DNA from: Bacteroidota bacterium
GTDB taxonomy: Bacteria > Bacteroidota > Bacteroidia > Flavobacteriales > Weeksellaceae
Assembly (NCBI GenBank): GCA_023458415.1
Contig: JAEWZO010000028.1
Span: 34,811-98,810, forward strand
DNA: 64,000 nucleotides
Direction of reading: 5' to 3'
Shown: positions 1 to 9,442 of the stretch, one piece after another
How the letters are laid out: the number at the start of each line of letters is the position of its first letter
How positions within the stretch are numbered: the stretch's first letter is position 1
The notes under the pieces: generated by a model
Told to the model about the DNA's origin: nothing
What the model saw: the letters and a program-made list of their open reading frames with translations, nothing else
Databases searched by the model: none
Translations under genes and position numbers: made by a program

Positions 1-245
1 TTATGATTGAATGCTTTAATCTTAATATCAAGATTCGATTCGGAAGAAGTAAAGGTTACTTTATATTCACCTTTGGAATTGGTGATCGAGTAAGCAATAA
101 TCGCATCCTGTCCCGGTTCTTCTACGGTTACACTTGCGCTTGGAACCGGCTGTCCGTCGATATCAATCACTTTTCCTGACAGTGTTTGCTGTGCGTAAGA
201 AAAAACAGCGACCAATAAAGTGAGTAAAGCGATTATTTTTTTCAT
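1..245 (-). CDS. N-terminus of an outer-membrane/TonB-receptor-like protein (partial)
   Basis: Only the first 81 or so codons are in the window; the gene runs off the left edge. It starts with a clear signal peptide (MKKIIALL...FSYAQ) followed at once by a carboxypeptidase-regulatory-like beta-sandwich (Q-T-L-S-G-K-V-I-D-x-D-G-x-P-V-P-x-A-x-V). That order is typical of Bacteroidota TonB-dependent receptors and other outer-membrane beta-barrel proteins. The barrel or plug itself cannot be seen, so the exact family stays open. It is transcribed divergently from the oxygenase gene at 389. Confidence 0.7.
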   Translation of the reverse strand, partial: MKKIIALLTLLVAVFSYAQQTLSGKVIDIDGQPVPSASVTVEEPGQDAIIAYSITNSKGEYKVTFTSSESNLDIKIKAFNH

Positions 246-363
246 AAAGGATTTTAAGTTATTAGTATTACTTGATAAAATTTTGTTACAGCAATACGCT
301 CACAGCCATTTCAAAAGATAAAGGTATTTTAATTTGGTTCTATAATTGAATTGAAATAATAAG

Positions 364-371
364 TAATTTTG
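364..371 (+). promoter_or_regulatory. Bacteroidota -7 box (TAATTTTG)
   Basis: Matches the TAnnTTTG consensus used by the primary sigma factor of Bacteroidota. It ends 17 bp before the ATG at 389, which implies a leader of about 13 nt. A well-spaced -33 TTTG is not obvious. Confidence 0.5.
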
Positions 372-388
372 CACATAATTTTTTTGAA

Positions 389-1273
389 ATGGGACTTCAT
401 TTAAAACCTATAGATGTTGTAGAAGATATTACTCAGGAAGAATTTCGTGAGAAATATTTGCTTCCGCGCAAACCTGTGGTTATTAAGAATATGGCCAGAA
501 AATGGCCAGCTTACCAGAAATGGACCATGGAGTATCTGAAGGAAACAGTTGGTGATGTGGAAGTTCCTCTATTCGATTCTTCCAAAGCGGATCCGTCTGC
601 GCCGATTAATGCTTCGGCGACAAAAATGAAGTTCGGAGATTATATTAATTTAATTCAGCGGGAACCGACTGATTTACGGATTTTTCTGTTCGACCCAATA
701 AAATTTGCGCCCGATTTACTAAATGATTACCTCTCGCCTAAAGAACTGATGGGTGGTTTTTTGGATAAATATCCGAATATGTTTTTCGGCGGTAAAGGTT
801 CGGTAACTTTCCTGCATTTTGATATCGATTTAGCACATATTTTCCACACCCATTTTAACGGCAGAAAGCACATTTTGCTTTTCGATTATAAATGGAAAGA
901 CCGCCTATACAAACTTCCGTTTGCTACTTATGCGCTGGAAGATTATGATATCTGCAACCCCGATTTTGATAAATTTCCTGCTTTGGACGGTGTTGAAGGA
1001 ATTGAATGCTTCCTCGAACACGGCGATACACTTTTTATGCCGACAGGTTGGTGGCACTGGATGAGATACCTTGACGGTAGTTTTTCAATTTCGTTGAGAG
1101 CATGGGATAAAAGCTGGGCGGTAAAAGCCAGCTCTTTGTGGAATCTTACTGTTCAAAGGAAGTTTGACAATTTCATGAAAAGCCGGTACAAGAAAAAATA
1201 CATGGACTGGAAAGAACGCAAAGCCATCGAAAGAGCTAACTATGCGCTTAGAAAAGGTTTGCCAAGAAATTAA
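389..1273 (+). CDS. Cupin-like/JmjC-family Fe(II)/2-oxoglutarate oxygenase
   Basis: 294 residues of the cupin_8/JmjC type (FIH-like). The iron-binding HxD is visible as H143-F-D145 and the distal histidine as H223 in a G-W-W-H-W motif, with a G-D-T-L-F-M-P strand before it. These proteins usually hydroxylate amino-acid side chains of a protein partner using Fe(II) and 2-oxoglutarate; the substrate here cannot be read from sequence. There is no signal peptide, so it should be cytoplasmic. It is a single-gene unit with its own -7 box and a downstream hairpin shared with lepA. Confidence 0.8.
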   Translation: MGLHLKPIDVVEDITQEEFREKYLLPRKPVVIKNMARKWPAYQKWTMEYLKETVGDVEVPLFDSSKADPSAPINASATKMKFGDYINLIQREPTDLRIFLFDPIKFAPDLLNDYLSPKELMGGFLDKYPNMFFGGKGSVTFLHFDIDLAHIFHTHFNGRKHILLFDYKWKDRLYKLPFATYALEDYDICNPDFDKFPALDGVEGIECFLEHGDTLFMPTGWWHWMRYLDGSFSISLRAWDKSWAVKASSLWNLTVQRKFDNFMKSRYKKKYMDWKERKAIERANYALRKGLPRN

Positions 1274-1287
1274 CCTAGATATATATA

Positions 1288-1320
1288 GAAAAAATCCACG
1301 AATTACTCGTGGGTTTTTAT
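1288..1320. terminator. Bidirectional terminator between the oxygenase gene and lepA
   Basis: Stem AAATCCACGA / TCGTGGGTTT with loop ATTAC, with an A-run on the left and a T-run on the right. It sits between two convergent genes. Confidence 0.75.
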
Positions 1321-1342
1321 TTTTTTATGAAGAGAATCTATC

Positions 1343-3139
1343 TTAATCGTTCAGTTTCAGAACGGCCATAAACGCCGATTGCGGCACTTCTACCCTTCCG
1401 ATTTGCTTCATCTTTTTCTTACCTTCTTTCTGTTTTTCAAGAAGTTTACGCTTTCTGGAAATATCACCTCCGTAACATTTTGCGGTAACGTCTTTTCTTA
1501 AAGCTTTGATTGTTTCCCTTGCAATAACTTTTGTTCCCAAAGCAGCCTGAACTGCAATATCAAACTGTTGTCTCGGAATCAGCTCGCGAAGTTTTTCACA
1601 CATCCTTTTTCCGATATAATAAGCATTGCTTTCGTGAATTAACGAAGAAAGCGCATCCACCATATCACCGTTAATCAGAATATCCATCTTCACCAGTTTT
1701 GAAGCACGGAAACCAATCGGATGATAATCGAAGGACGCATATCCTTTTGAAATAGATTTCAGACGGTCATAAAAATCAAATACAACTTCCGCAAGCGGCA
1801 TGTTGAACACCAACTCAACACGGTCAGAAGTTAAATAGGATTGATTCACAATTTCACCCCTTTTTTCGATACAAAGTGTCATCACTGATCCAACAAAATC
1901 TGCTTTTGTAATGATAGAAGCTTTAATGTAAGGTTCTTCAACGCGGTCCATAATCGAAGGATCCATCATTTCTGAAGGGTTGTTTATCAGAATTGCTGTT
2001 TCCGGTTCTTTTTTAGAGTAACCGAGATACGATACGTTTGGAACTGTCGTAATGACATTCATGTCGAATTCACGATCCAGTCTTTCTTGAACAATTTCCA
2101 TGTGCAGCATTCCCAAAAATCCGCATCGAAAACCAAAACCTAAAGCCGCCGAACTTTCTGCTTCAAAAACCAAAGACGCATCATTAAGCCTTAATTTTTC
2201 AAGCGAAGTTCTCAATTCTTCAAAATCTTCGGATTCTACAGGATAAATTCCTGCGAAAACCATCGGTTTTACTTCTTCGAAACCTTCAATAGCAGATGGC
2301 GCAGGATTTTCTGCTGAAGTAATGGTATCTCCAACTTTTACTTCTCTTGCGTCTTTAATCCCGGAAATTATATAACCAACATCACCACATTTAATCGATT
2401 GTTTTGGAGCCTGTTTAAGTTTCAAAGTTCCAACTTCATCGGCATCATAGGTTTTCCCTGTTGCCATGAATTTTACTTTTTCTCCTTTGCTGATGCTTCC
2501 GTTCACCACCTTAAAGTAGGCTTCAATTCCTCGGAACGGATTAAAAACTGAGTCAAAAATAAGTGCTTGTAATGGACCGTCTTCATTTCCCTGCGGCGCA
2601 GGAATTCTTTCAACTATTTGCTCTAAAAGGTGATGAACACCTTCTCCCGTTTTTCCTGAAACTCGAAGAACATCTTCCGGTTCGCAACCTAAAAGATTTA
2701 CAATTTCGTCGGTTACTTCTTCCGGATTAGCTGATGGTAAATCTATCTTATTCAGAATCGGAATAATTTCCAGATCATTTTCCAGGGCAAGATATAAGTT
2801 CGAAATAGTTTGCGCCTGAATGCTTTGTGCCGCATCAACGATTAAAAGTGCGCCTTCACAGGCAGCGATGGAGCGGGAAACTTCGTAAGAGAAGTCTACG
2901 TGTCCCGGTGTATCAATAAGATTGAGTACAAATTTTTCTCCTTTGTATTCATAATCCATCTGAATAGCGTGAGATTTAATGGTAATCCCGCGTTCTTTTT
3001 CCAGATCCATATCGTCCAAAGTCTGTGACTGAAGTTCGCGCTGGGTAACGGTATTGGTATACTCCAGAAGACGGTCTGCAAGTGTAGATTTCCCGTGATC
3101 AATATGGGCGATGATACAAAAATTACGTATGTTTTTCAT
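1343..3139 (-). CDS. lepA: Elongation factor 4 (LepA), ribosome-associated GTPase
   Basis: 598 residues, the normal LepA length. It has the P-loop A-H-I-D-H-G-K-S-T near residue 11, then D-T-P-G-H and N-K-I-D GTPase motifs, EF-G-like domains, and the LepA-specific basic C-terminus ending [12 protein letters not shown]. LepA acts on the ribosome during initiation and elongation, notably under ionic stress. The gene is monocistronic, with a CAAAGATA box (reverse of TATCTTTG) 19 bp upstream of its ATG. The catalytic His of D-T-P-G-H is present, unlike in the EF-G paralogue at 41102. Confidence 0.97.
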   Translation of the reverse strand: MKNIRNFCIIAHIDHGKSTLADRLLEYTNTVTQRELQSQTLDDMDLEKERGITIKSHAIQMDYEYKGEKFVLNLIDTPGHVDFSYEVSRSIAACEGALLIVDAAQSIQAQTISNLYLALENDLEIIPILNKIDLPSANPEEVTDEIVNLLGCEPEDVLRVSGKTGEGVHHLLEQIVERIPAPQGNEDGPLQALIFDSVFNPFRGIEAYFKVVNGSISKGEKVKFMATGKTYDADEVGTLKLKQAPKQSIKCGDVGYIISGIKDAREVKVGDTITSAENPAPSAIEGFEEVKPMVFAGIYPVESEDFEELRTSLEKLRLNDASLVFEAESSAALGFGFRCGFLGMLHMEIVQERLDREFDMNVITTVPNVSYLGYSKKEPETAILINNPSEMMDPSIMDRVEEPYIKASIITKADFVGSVMTLCIEKRGEIVNQSYLTSDRVELVFNMPLAEVVFDFYDRLKSISKGYASFDYHPIGFRASKLVKMDILINGDMVDALSSLIHESNAYYIGKRMCEKLRELIPRQQFDIAVQAALGTKVIARETIKALRKDVTAKCYGGDISRKRKLLEKQKEGKKKMKQIGRVEVPQSAFMAVLKLND

Positions 3140-3157
3140 TTATATTCTGATAGTTTG

Positions 3158-3165
3158 CAAAGATA
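3158..3165 (-). promoter_or_regulatory. Bacteroidota -7 box of lepA (TATCTTTG)
   Basis: The reverse complement reads TATCTTTG, an exact TAnnTTTG match, 18 bp upstream of the lepA ATG. Confidence 0.5.
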
Positions 3166-3241
3166 AAAAAACGGAATGATTATGGACCATTCTGTTTCAT
3201 ATATTCCTGAATAAAAAATATTTTTAAGTCTCTGAAAATCA

Positions 3242-3273
3242 AACGACCCCTGCAAAAAATTGCAAAGGTCGTT
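3242..3273 (-). terminator. Hairpin downstream of the Spy-like gene
   Basis: Two-part stem: outer AACGACC/GGTCGTT and inner TGCAA/TTGCA. It lies just past the stop of the 3296-3808 gene. The U-tract in the minus direction is weak, so termination is likely but not certain. Confidence 0.5.
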
Positions 3274-3295
3274 CAAACATTAAAAAAATAAACTA

Positions 3296-3808
3296 TTATG
3301 GGCGTCTGCGCTGCGGAAGTGTTGGAGAACTTCCGTCTTGTTTTTTGTCTATAATTTTGCTGCGCATTTTACCTTCGGTTTGATACATTTCCAAAACCTG
3401 CTGTGGCTTTATGATCTGCATAAATTTCTGCGCATATTTTTTTCTATTGTCCAAAAGCTGTTGCCCTACTTCGAAACTGTTTTCAAGTTCGCGCTTTGCT
3501 TCCTCATCGCTCATTGTATCGTAGTTGGCTTTTGCCTTAAATTTACTTTTAATTTCATTCTGCTTCGCCTGATACTCTGCGTACAGTTTACGAAACTCCT
3601 CTTCATTACTTTGGTTTACATCCAGCGTAGATACCATCATATTTTCTCGGAACTGGTGTAGCAGATTCATTCTGTCCTGTGGCGACATTTGCTTTATCAC
3701 ATTCTTTCTTTGCTCCGGCTTCATATTCTTCCAGTCGTACTTCTGTACCTGTCCGAATGCTGAAATTCCCGCAAAAAGAACTGTAACTGTTAACAAAAAT
3801 TTTCTCAT
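3296..3808 (-). CDS. Secreted Spy/CpxP-like periplasmic protein, last gene of the ECF sigma cluster
   Basis: 170 residues with a clear signal peptide (MRKFLLTVTV...SAFGQ) and a mature part that is almost all charged helix, rich in K, E, Q, R and M. That composition resembles small helical periplasmic sensors/chaperones of the Spy/CpxP type. It is 12 bp downstream of the anti-sigma-like gene and is probably co-transcribed with it. A role as stress sensor or output of the sigma factor is inferred from context; I see no diagnostic LTxxQ repeat. Confidence 0.6.
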   Translation of the reverse strand: MRKFLLTVTVLFAGISAFGQVQKYDWKNMKPEQRKNVIKQMSPQDRMNLLHQFRENMMVSTLDVNQSNEEEFRKLYAEYQAKQNEIKSKFKAKANYDTMSDEEAKRELENSFEVGQQLLDNRKKYAQKFMQIIKPQQVLEMYQTEGKMRSKIIDKKQDGSSPTLPQRRRP

Positions 3809-3820
3809 GCTTTCGTTTTT

Positions 3821-4390
3821 TTAATAATAAAGATCAAGATAAACGTCCTGTTCAACGTTGTTTCCTAATACCGCAAAATCTGCAGTCGGGAAATCTGAAA
3901 TAATCTGATCTATCTGTGTTTCAGAATACTCGGAAACTTCCGGTTCTGAAGGTTTTGCAGTTTTTGCTGCGGCAATTGTTTTAGGTGAAACTTCTTCCTC
4001 AACAACAACTGTTTTCGGCTGCTCCAGCTTCTGAACTGTAATGATATCTTCTTCTAAAGTCTGTAAAGCAACCGCTTCTTCAATTACAGGTTTATTTACT
4101 GATTCTGAATTCATTACACCGCTGCTTAAACTCTTTGGTGCAGTTTCTTCCGTTGCGAATATTCCGGTTTCTTTTTCCTGATTTATGAAAAGACCAACAC
4201 CAAAAATCATGGCGACTGCTGCAGCTGCTGCATAGGTCCAGTTCATTTTGATCACTTTACCCTCCTTTCTTTCCTGTTTTATTTCTGTGGTCTGGCTCAA
4301 AACATTTTCCTGAACTTTTGCGAAAAAATTGTCCGGTGTTTTATAAATGTTTTTACGTTCCAGCTTTTCTACATCAAAGTTTTTCATCAT
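3821..4390 (-). CDS. Single-pass membrane protein, probable anti-sigma factor
   Basis: About 189 residues if started at the ATG at 4390, which leaves 4 bp to the sigma-factor stop; a start at 4429 would overlap that gene by 35 bp. The N-terminal part is cytoplasmic and hydrophilic, with a K-T-P-x-N-F-F segment. One transmembrane helix follows (W-T-Y-A-A-A-A-A-V-A-M-I-F-G-V-G-L-F), then an acidic, proline-poor extracytoplasmic tail. This topology and its place directly after an ECF sigma gene suggest an anti-sigma factor. No zinc-binding HxxxCxxC motif is visible. Confidence 0.65.
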   Translation of the reverse strand: MMKNFDVEKLERKNIYKTPDNFFAKVQENVLSQTTEIKQERKEGKVIKMNWTYAAAAAVAMIFGVGLFINQEKETGIFATEETAPKSLSSGVMNSESVNKPVIEEAVALQTLEEDIITVQKLEQPKTVVVEEEVSPKTIAAAKTAKPSEPEVSEYSETQIDQIISDFPTADFAVLGNNVEQDVYLDLYY

Positions 4391-4394
4391 CAAA

Positions 4395-4946
4395 CTATTC
4401 TGTATAATTCGTTTTAATATATTCTTCAACCTTTTGTTTGGCGTAATGATAATTTGTTTTTAAAGTTCCGACAGACATATCTAAAATCTGCGAAATTTCT
4501 TCATAAGGCAAATCATCATAGTACCTCATCGTAAATACCAGTTTCTGTTTTTCTGGAAGCGTTTGTATCGCTTTCTGAAGCAGCACCTGTATTTCTTCTG
4601 CATCCTGCTGCACACTTTCCGCGACCAGATTCTGCAGATGATATTCTGCATCTTCATCGGTTTTCTGCATTCGCTTCATTTTATTAAGCTGCTGCAGCGC
4701 TTCGTTGGTGGCAATTCTGTACAGCCAAGTGTATAACTGACTGTCCTGTTTGAACTGATGAAAATTTTGGTAGGCCTTTATAAAAGTATCCTGCAAAACG
4801 TCCTGAGCCAAATTATGATCCACAATCAAACGTCTGATGTGCCAGTAAAGCCGGCTCTGGTAAAAATCCATCATAAGGCGAACTCCCCTGTCACGGGTTT
4901 TTTCGCTCGACATCAGCTCAATAATTTCCTGCTCCTTTATCTTCAT
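4395..4946 (-). CDS. ECF-type RNA polymerase sigma factor
   Basis: 183 residues with sigma region 2 (N-L-A-Q-D-V-L-Q-D-T-F-I-K-A-Y) in the first half and region 4 (Y-D-D-L-P-Y-E-E-I-S-Q-I-L-D-M-S-V-G-T-L-K) in the second, the usual size of sigma-70 family ECF factors. It is the first gene of a three-gene unit with an anti-sigma-like membrane protein and a secreted helical protein, and is divergent from the DUF2520 gene at 5039. The regulon is unknown; sensing of envelope state is a reasonable inference from the partners. Confidence 0.93.
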   Translation of the reverse strand: MKIKEQEIIELMSSEKTRDRGVRLMMDFYQSRLYWHIRRLIVDHNLAQDVLQDTFIKAYQNFHQFKQDSQLYTWLYRIATNEALQQLNKMKRMQKTDEDAEYHLQNLVAESVQQDAEEIQVLLQKAIQTLPEKQKLVFTMRYYDDLPYEEISQILDMSVGTLKTNYHYAKQKVEEYIKTNYTE

Positions 4947-5025
4947 CGAGATGCTTCGTTGTTTGGATAGTAAATTTAATTAAAAGTTAAAAAATAAAAT
5001 CAATTTTCAGTCCAAATCATTTATT

Positions 5026-5033
5026 TATCTTTG
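5026..5033 (+). promoter_or_regulatory. Bacteroidota -7 box (TATCTTTG) very close to a start codon
   Basis: Exact TAnnTTTG match ending only 5 bp before the ATG at 5039. Transcription would begin at or next to the start codon, so the mRNA may be leaderless. Confidence 0.5.
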
Positions 5034-5038
5034 TTTTC

Positions 5039-5794
5039 ATGATGAAAACGGTGATTATTGGTTCCGGAAATGTGGCTTTTCATCTTTTAAAAGCATTCAA
5101 AGAAAATAATATTCCGGCAACGCAAATTTTTGGACGGAACATTCCTGCACTGAAAGAAATTTCAGATGAATTCTCAGTGCCATATTCCACAACGGATTTG
5201 GATAAAGCAGACCTTTATTTTCTCTGTGTTAGCGACGATTCAGTTTCAGAAGTTTCACAGCTCATCAAAGAAAAAGACTGTTTGGTTGCGCATACATCCG
5301 GTTCGTTGCCAAAAGAATCACTTGTCGGAGAGTACAGAAAAGCTAGTTTTTATCCGCTACAGACGTTTTCTAAAACAAAAAATCTGGATTACAAAAAAAT
5401 TCCGTTTTTTATTGAAGCAGAAGATTACGAGGATCAGATTCTCCTGGAAAAACTCGCCTCGAAAATTTCCGAAAATGTAATGAAGTCGGACTATGAGAAA
5501 AGAAAGTTTATCCATCTCACTGCTGTTTTCAGTTGCAATTTTGTGAATCACTTATTTGCAAGAGCTAAAGAAATATCCGACATTCAAGGGATTCCGTTCA
5601 GCTATTTCATCCCACTAATTGATGAGACGGTTCAAAAAATTCACGAACTGGATCCGAAAGATGCACAAACCGGTCCAGCTGTGAGAAATGACGGTAGAAT
5701 TCTTGAACTTCACGAAAAGCTTCTGCAGAATGCAGAACACCTGAAGATTTACCAAACCATGAATGAATCTATTAAAAAAATGTATGAGTTATAA
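5039..5794 (+). CDS. DUF2520 Rossmann-like/NADP oxidoreductase family protein
   Basis: 251 residues. An N-terminal Rossmann fold (V-I-I-G-S-G-N-V-A-F-H-L) is followed by an H-T-S-G-S motif and Y-P-L-Q-T-F, then a helical C-terminal domain like ketopantoate or 6-phosphogluconate dehydrogenases. This is the architecture of DUF2520 proteins, whose substrate is not established. A second ATG lies at 5042. The gene overlaps the downstream kdsC-like gene, forming a small operon with maf; the grouping is recurrent in Flavobacteriia as far as I recall. Confidence 0.8.
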   Translation: MMKTVIIGSGNVAFHLLKAFKENNIPATQIFGRNIPALKEISDEFSVPYSTTDLDKADLYFLCVSDDSVSEVSQLIKEKDCLVAHTSGSLPKESLVGEYRKASFYPLQTFSKTKNLDYKKIPFFIEAEDYEDQILLEKLASKISENVMKSDYEKRKFIHLTAVFSCNFVNHLFARAKEISDIQGIPFSYFIPLIDETVQKIHELDPKDAQTGPAVRNDGRILELHEKLLQNAEHLKIYQTMNESIKKMYEL

Positions 5795-6305
5795 AGAAAG
5801 ACTGAAAAATATTAAAGCGTTTGTTTTTGATGTAGACGGTGTTTTTACCGACGGAAGCGTTTATCTTTTACCGGAAGGAAATATGTGCAGGGTGATGAAT
5901 GTTCTCGATGGTTATTCTGTTGTTAAAGCCCTGAAACATAATTATTTAATTGGTGTAATAACGGGCGGAAACGATGCAATGGTAAAACACAGAATACACT
6001 ATTTGGGAATTGCCGATTATTACGCAAAATCAAATAATAAACTTTCTGATTTTGAGCATTTTAAGTCAAAATATAATCTTAATAATGATGAAATTCTGAC
6101 GATGGGTGACGACATTCCTGATATCACTATACTGAAAAACTCCGGAATTTCGGCGTGTCCTGAAAATGCAGTTCCTGAAGTGAAAGAAATCTGTGATTAT
6201 ATTTCTCCGATTCAGGGCGGAAAAGGCGCAGTTCGTGATGTTATTGAACAGGTGATGAAAATTCAGGGCACGTGGCAGGAAGAAGATCATACACAGTCAG
6301 TTTAA
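5784..6305 (+). CDS. kdsC: HAD-family phosphatase, KdsC-type (KDO 8-phosphate phosphatase)
   Basis: 173 residues from the ATG at 5784, which overlaps the DUF2520 stop by 11 bp; an in-frame ATG at 5763 is less likely. The HAD motif I is F-V-F-D-V-D-G-V-F-T-D-G, followed by G-V-I-T-G-G and M-G-D-D-I-P-D, the pattern of KdsC, a cap-less tetrameric enzyme. KdsC removes the phosphate from KDO-8-phosphate for lipopolysaccharide core synthesis. The family match is strong; the substrate follows from family membership. Confidence 0.85.
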   Translation: MSYKERLKNIKAFVFDVDGVFTDGSVYLLPEGNMCRVMNVLDGYSVVKALKHNYLIGVITGGNDAMVKHRIHYLGIADYYAKSNNKLSDFEHFKSKYNLNNDEILTMGDDIPDITILKNSGISACPENAVPEVKEICDYISPIQGGKGAVRDVIEQVMKIQGTWQEEDHTQSV

Positions 6306-6306
6306 G

Positions 6307-6864
6307 ATGAAAATTCTACTTGCTTCCAAATCTCCTCGCCGGAAAGAACTACTCCAAAGTCTTGGTTATGATTTCGAAGTTGTTTCTGTAGAATGTGATG
6401 AAGTTTATCCTCCAAATTTGAAAGCCGAAGATATTGCGGGTTACCTCTCTGCGCTTAAGGTGAATGCATGTATTAATATTTCAGATGAAGATATTTTGAT
6501 TACCGCAGATACTGTTGTTGCAGTGGATGGCGAAGTTTTGGGGAAACCTCAAAACAAAACCGAAGCAAAAGAAATGCTGCGAAAGCTTTCAGGGAAAACC
6601 CATCAAGTCTACACAGGAATTACCGTGAAAAAAGGAAACCGCATTGTAACACAAACAGATGTTGCATCAGTAAAAATCATGGATCTCACTGAAGAGGAAA
6701 TAGAATTCTACATAGAAAACTTTCAACCCTTTGACAAAGCAGGAAGTTACGGAATTCAGGAATGGTTGGGTATGGCAAAAATATCTGAAATACACGGCAG
6801 TTTCTACAACATTATGGGTTTGCCAACTCATCTGCTTTACCATATTCTAAAGGATTTTGAGTGA
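6307..6864 (+). CDS. maf: Maf-family nucleoside triphosphate pyrophosphatase
   Basis: 185 residues with the diagnostic N-terminus L-A-S-K-S-P-R-R-K-E-L-L, an A-D-T-V-V segment, G-K-P and the D-K-A-G-S-Y-G-I-Q-E motif. Maf proteins hydrolyse dTTP/UTP or modified nucleotides to monophosphates and are linked to house-cleaning and division arrest. The ATG follows the kdsC stop by 1 bp, so the two genes are translationally linked. Confidence 0.93.
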   Translation: MKILLASKSPRRKELLQSLGYDFEVVSVECDEVYPPNLKAEDIAGYLSALKVNACINISDEDILITADTVVAVDGEVLGKPQNKTEAKEMLRKLSGKTHQVYTGITVKKGNRIVTQTDVASVKIMDLTEEEIEFYIENFQPFDKAGSYGIQEWLGMAKISEIHGSFYNIMGLPTHLLYHILKDFE

Positions 6865-6908
6865 TGTACAACTCAATACAAAAAATCGTTATTTTTACAG
6901 AAAATAAT

Positions 6909-6933
6909 TTGCTTTTTGAATAATAAAAAGCAA
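6909..6933. repeat. Perfect inverted repeat upstream of the porW/sprE-like gene
   Basis: TTGCTTTTT / AAAAAGCAA with a 7-nt spacer, in the 91-bp gap between maf and the lipoprotein gene. It could be a weak terminator or a regulatory hairpin; no U-tract follows it. Confidence 0.4.
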
Positions 6934-6955
6934 CTTTGGAAGTTATTATTGGATA

Positions 6956-9442
6956 ATGAGAAAAATTTTACTTTTCCTTTTGGCAGTAGCGGTTTTCAAC
7001 TCTTGTTCTTCAAGAAAAAAGAAAAGCGATTCAACATTTCTGAAAGGATTTTCCACATATTACAACACGCTGTTTAACAGTAAAGATGCACTGGAAGCGG
7101 AAATCAATACCCGGAAAGATTCGCATCAGGACAATTTCTACGCGCCTTATATTTCGCTCCTAACGTACGATGATATCGCGGTTTCTCCGGATCCGTCAGA
7201 AAATTCGATGTTTGGTGACGATCCTGCACCGGGAATTCCGAATCCTAACCAATTCCAAGGTTTAAATTCAGGGACAACCGGAGCGACTATTCTGGAAATT
7301 TCGGAAGCAAAAGCTCTGAAAGCCATTGCAAAATATTCCGTCCTGACCAACGGCGAAGAAAAAAACAAAAGAATTTTCGATGCCCATCTTCTTCTCGCCC
7401 AATCCAGGTTGTACCGAGATAAACCTCTGGAAGCGCTTGACGCTCTGAACTATATTTTCAACAATATGGGTAAAGACAAAAGACTTCCATTGGCAAGGAT
7501 TTATCAAGGACTTGCCTTTACGAAAATGGAAGATTATCACCGGGCTGAAGAAACTTTCGCCGGTTTGAAAAATGCAGATATCAAGAAAGATTATCAGAAA
7601 CTTTTAAGCATTTATCATTCGGAAATGCTTCTGCATTCAGGAAAGAAAGAAGCTGCAGTAGATGAGCTTGAAGAAGCATTTACACTAAATAAAAACAGGC
7701 ATTTACGTAGCAGAATTGCATTTCTACGTGGCCAAATTCTTTCGGACCTTAACAGAAATGAAGAAGCCCGCGAAAGCTTTGCTGCAGCCTACAAAAACTC
7801 AAATGATTTCGAGTTTGAAGTAAAGTCGCAGATTGAAATTGCAAAAACCTTCAACGGTGAAAACGACGATTACGAAGGAGCAAAACAATATCTTGAAAAA
7901 ATAAGCAAAAAGGGAACGTATGCATCCCGCAAAAATGAATTTTACTATGCTCTTGGATTAATGGCCAACGAAGCTGGAAAGAAGGACGAAGCACAGGAGT
8001 TTTTCAGAAAATCCATTGAAGAGAAAATTTCAGATCCGCAGATTCGTGGGTTGGCTTATCAGGAAATTGGGCGAAGTTATTTTGATAAAAGCGACTATCT
8101 CGCAGCTGGCGCCTATTATGATTCTGCGCTTTCGGTGATGACTTATGAACCGTCAAAAGTATTACTTACAGAGCAGACTGAAAACATTAAACAGGTTTCA
8201 GAAAACTATTATCTCATTAAAAGAAACGACAGTATTCTTGCACTTACCAGAATGCCTGAGGCGGAAAGAATCGCCTATTTCACGAAGTATATCGATGCAA
8301 TAAAAGAAAGAGAAGCCAAAGAAGAACTGGAGCGCCAAAGAGCAGAAAGAAACGAAGGATTTGATACAGGAGATTACAATGCAAACTCAATTTTTGCTAA
8401 TAACACAGGAGGTTTTCAGGATTTTGGTGACAATTCGAGAGGTGGGTTTTACTTTTCAAATCTCAATACTGTTGCCAAAGGTGAAGCTACCTTCAGACAG
8501 GTTTGGGGAAGTCGTTCTTTAAGTGATAACTGGAGAACTTCCGCAAGATCTGCATCAATAGAAGATCTGCGCAACGAAGCTTTAGGTTTATCTGTTGCAC
8601 CGGACCCAAGAAGATTGGAACCGTCGTTTTATATTGAAAAAATTCCAACAAAACCAGAGGACATCGCATCACTCAAAATGGACAGAGACACCGCGAGTTT
8701 AGGATTGGGAAGAATGTACGATGCCTACTTTTCCGATACACCGCTTGCAACCAAAACACTGTACGATTTGGTTGATGTTCAGCCCGCTGAAGATATAAAA
8801 CTACAGGCATTGTATCTAATTTTTGCGATGAACCATCAGAATAATCCTACTGCCGCTGCACGAGCGAAACAATTAATTCTGGATGAATATCCTTACACGT
8901 CTTATGCAGAATTCGTGAGAAATCCGCAGAACAGTTCATTTATGAATTCTACCGCAGATGCCGAGAAAGCTTATGCAGATGCCTATCAACTGTATTCGGA
9001 TGAAAAATATGAGGAAAGCAGATCTTTGATTGATGCCTCGATGGCGAAATATTCTAAAGATGCATTGGTGCCGAAATTTGCATTGCTGAACGCATTTAAT
9101 ACCGGAAAAACCGCCGGAAAAGAAATCATGATTCTTCAGCTGGAACAGATTGCTCTGAATTATGCTAAAACTCCTGAAGGAATAAAGGCAAAAGATATGC
9201 TTCGTTACCTGGAAAGTGATCTGGAAATAGAAAGAACCGATGAAAGCGGAAATGCCGTCCAAAATGCAGCGCCTACTCCTGCTGCACCGCGCAGAACAGA
9301 TGCTTCGGGAATTGCCGTTCCGACTGATCCGGATCCGCAACCAGTTAAAAGAATCATTAACGATCAGAGAGTCCCTGAAAATAACGGCTTGCAGCGTGCA
9401 ACGGGACCAACCCTAAAAGAAGTTCCTACAGAAAAAAAATAA
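6956..9442 (+). CDS. PorW/SprE-like TPR lipoprotein (type IX secretion/gliding)
   Basis: 828 residues. A lipoprotein signal ends F-N-S-C-S-S, with the Cys near residue 17. A basic linker and the segment F-S-T-Y-Y-N-T-L-F-N resemble the start of SprE/PorW, and long tetratricopeptide-like helical repeats follow through about residue 450. A low-complexity middle and a proline/threonine-rich tail end the protein. PorW/SprE lipoproteins couple the T9SS translocon to its motor ring in the outer membrane. The window also encodes a T9SS cargo protein (38.6 kb). The call rests on the N-terminal motif, the TPRs and the length. Confidence 0.75.
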   Translation: MRKILLFLLAVAVFNSCSSRKKKSDSTFLKGFSTYYNTLFNSKDALEAEINTRKDSHQDNFYAPYISLLTYDDIAVSPDPSENSMFGDDPAPGIPNPNQFQGLNSGTTGATILEISEAKALKAIAKYSVLTNGEEKNKRIFDAHLLLAQSRLYRDKPLEALDALNYIFNNMGKDKRLPLARIYQGLAFTKMEDYHRAEETFAGLKNADIKKDYQKLLSIYHSEMLLHSGKKEAAVDELEEAFTLNKNRHLRSRIAFLRGQILSDLNRNEEARESFAAAYKNSNDFEFEVKSQIEIAKTFNGENDDYEGAKQYLEKISKKGTYASRKNEFYYALGLMANEAGKKDEAQEFFRKSIEEKISDPQIRGLAYQEIGRSYFDKSDYLAAGAYYDSALSVMTYEPSKVLLTEQTENIKQVSENYYLIKRNDSILALTRMPEAERIAYFTKYIDAIKEREAKEELERQRAERNEGFDTGDYNANSIFANNTGGFQDFGDNSRGGFYFSNLNTVAKGEATFRQVWGSRSLSDNWRTSARSASIEDLRNEALGLSVAPDPRRLEPSFYIEKIPTKPEDIASLKMDRDTASLGLGRMYDAYFSDTPLATKTLYDLVDVQPAEDIKLQALYLIFAMNHQNNPTAAARAKQLILDEYPYTSYAEFVRNPQNSSFMNSTADAEKAYADAYQLYSDEKYEESRSLIDASMAKYSKDALVPKFALLNAFNTGKTAGKEIMILQLEQIALNYAKTPEGIKAKDMLRYLESDLEIERTDESGNAVQNAAPTPAAPRRTDASGIAVPTDPDPQPVKRIINDQRVPENNGLQRATGPTLKEVPTEKK

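Noticed and set aside
7268..7540. Minus-strand ORFs inside the PorW-like gene
   Set aside because: Shadows of the coding strand; no start context or motif.
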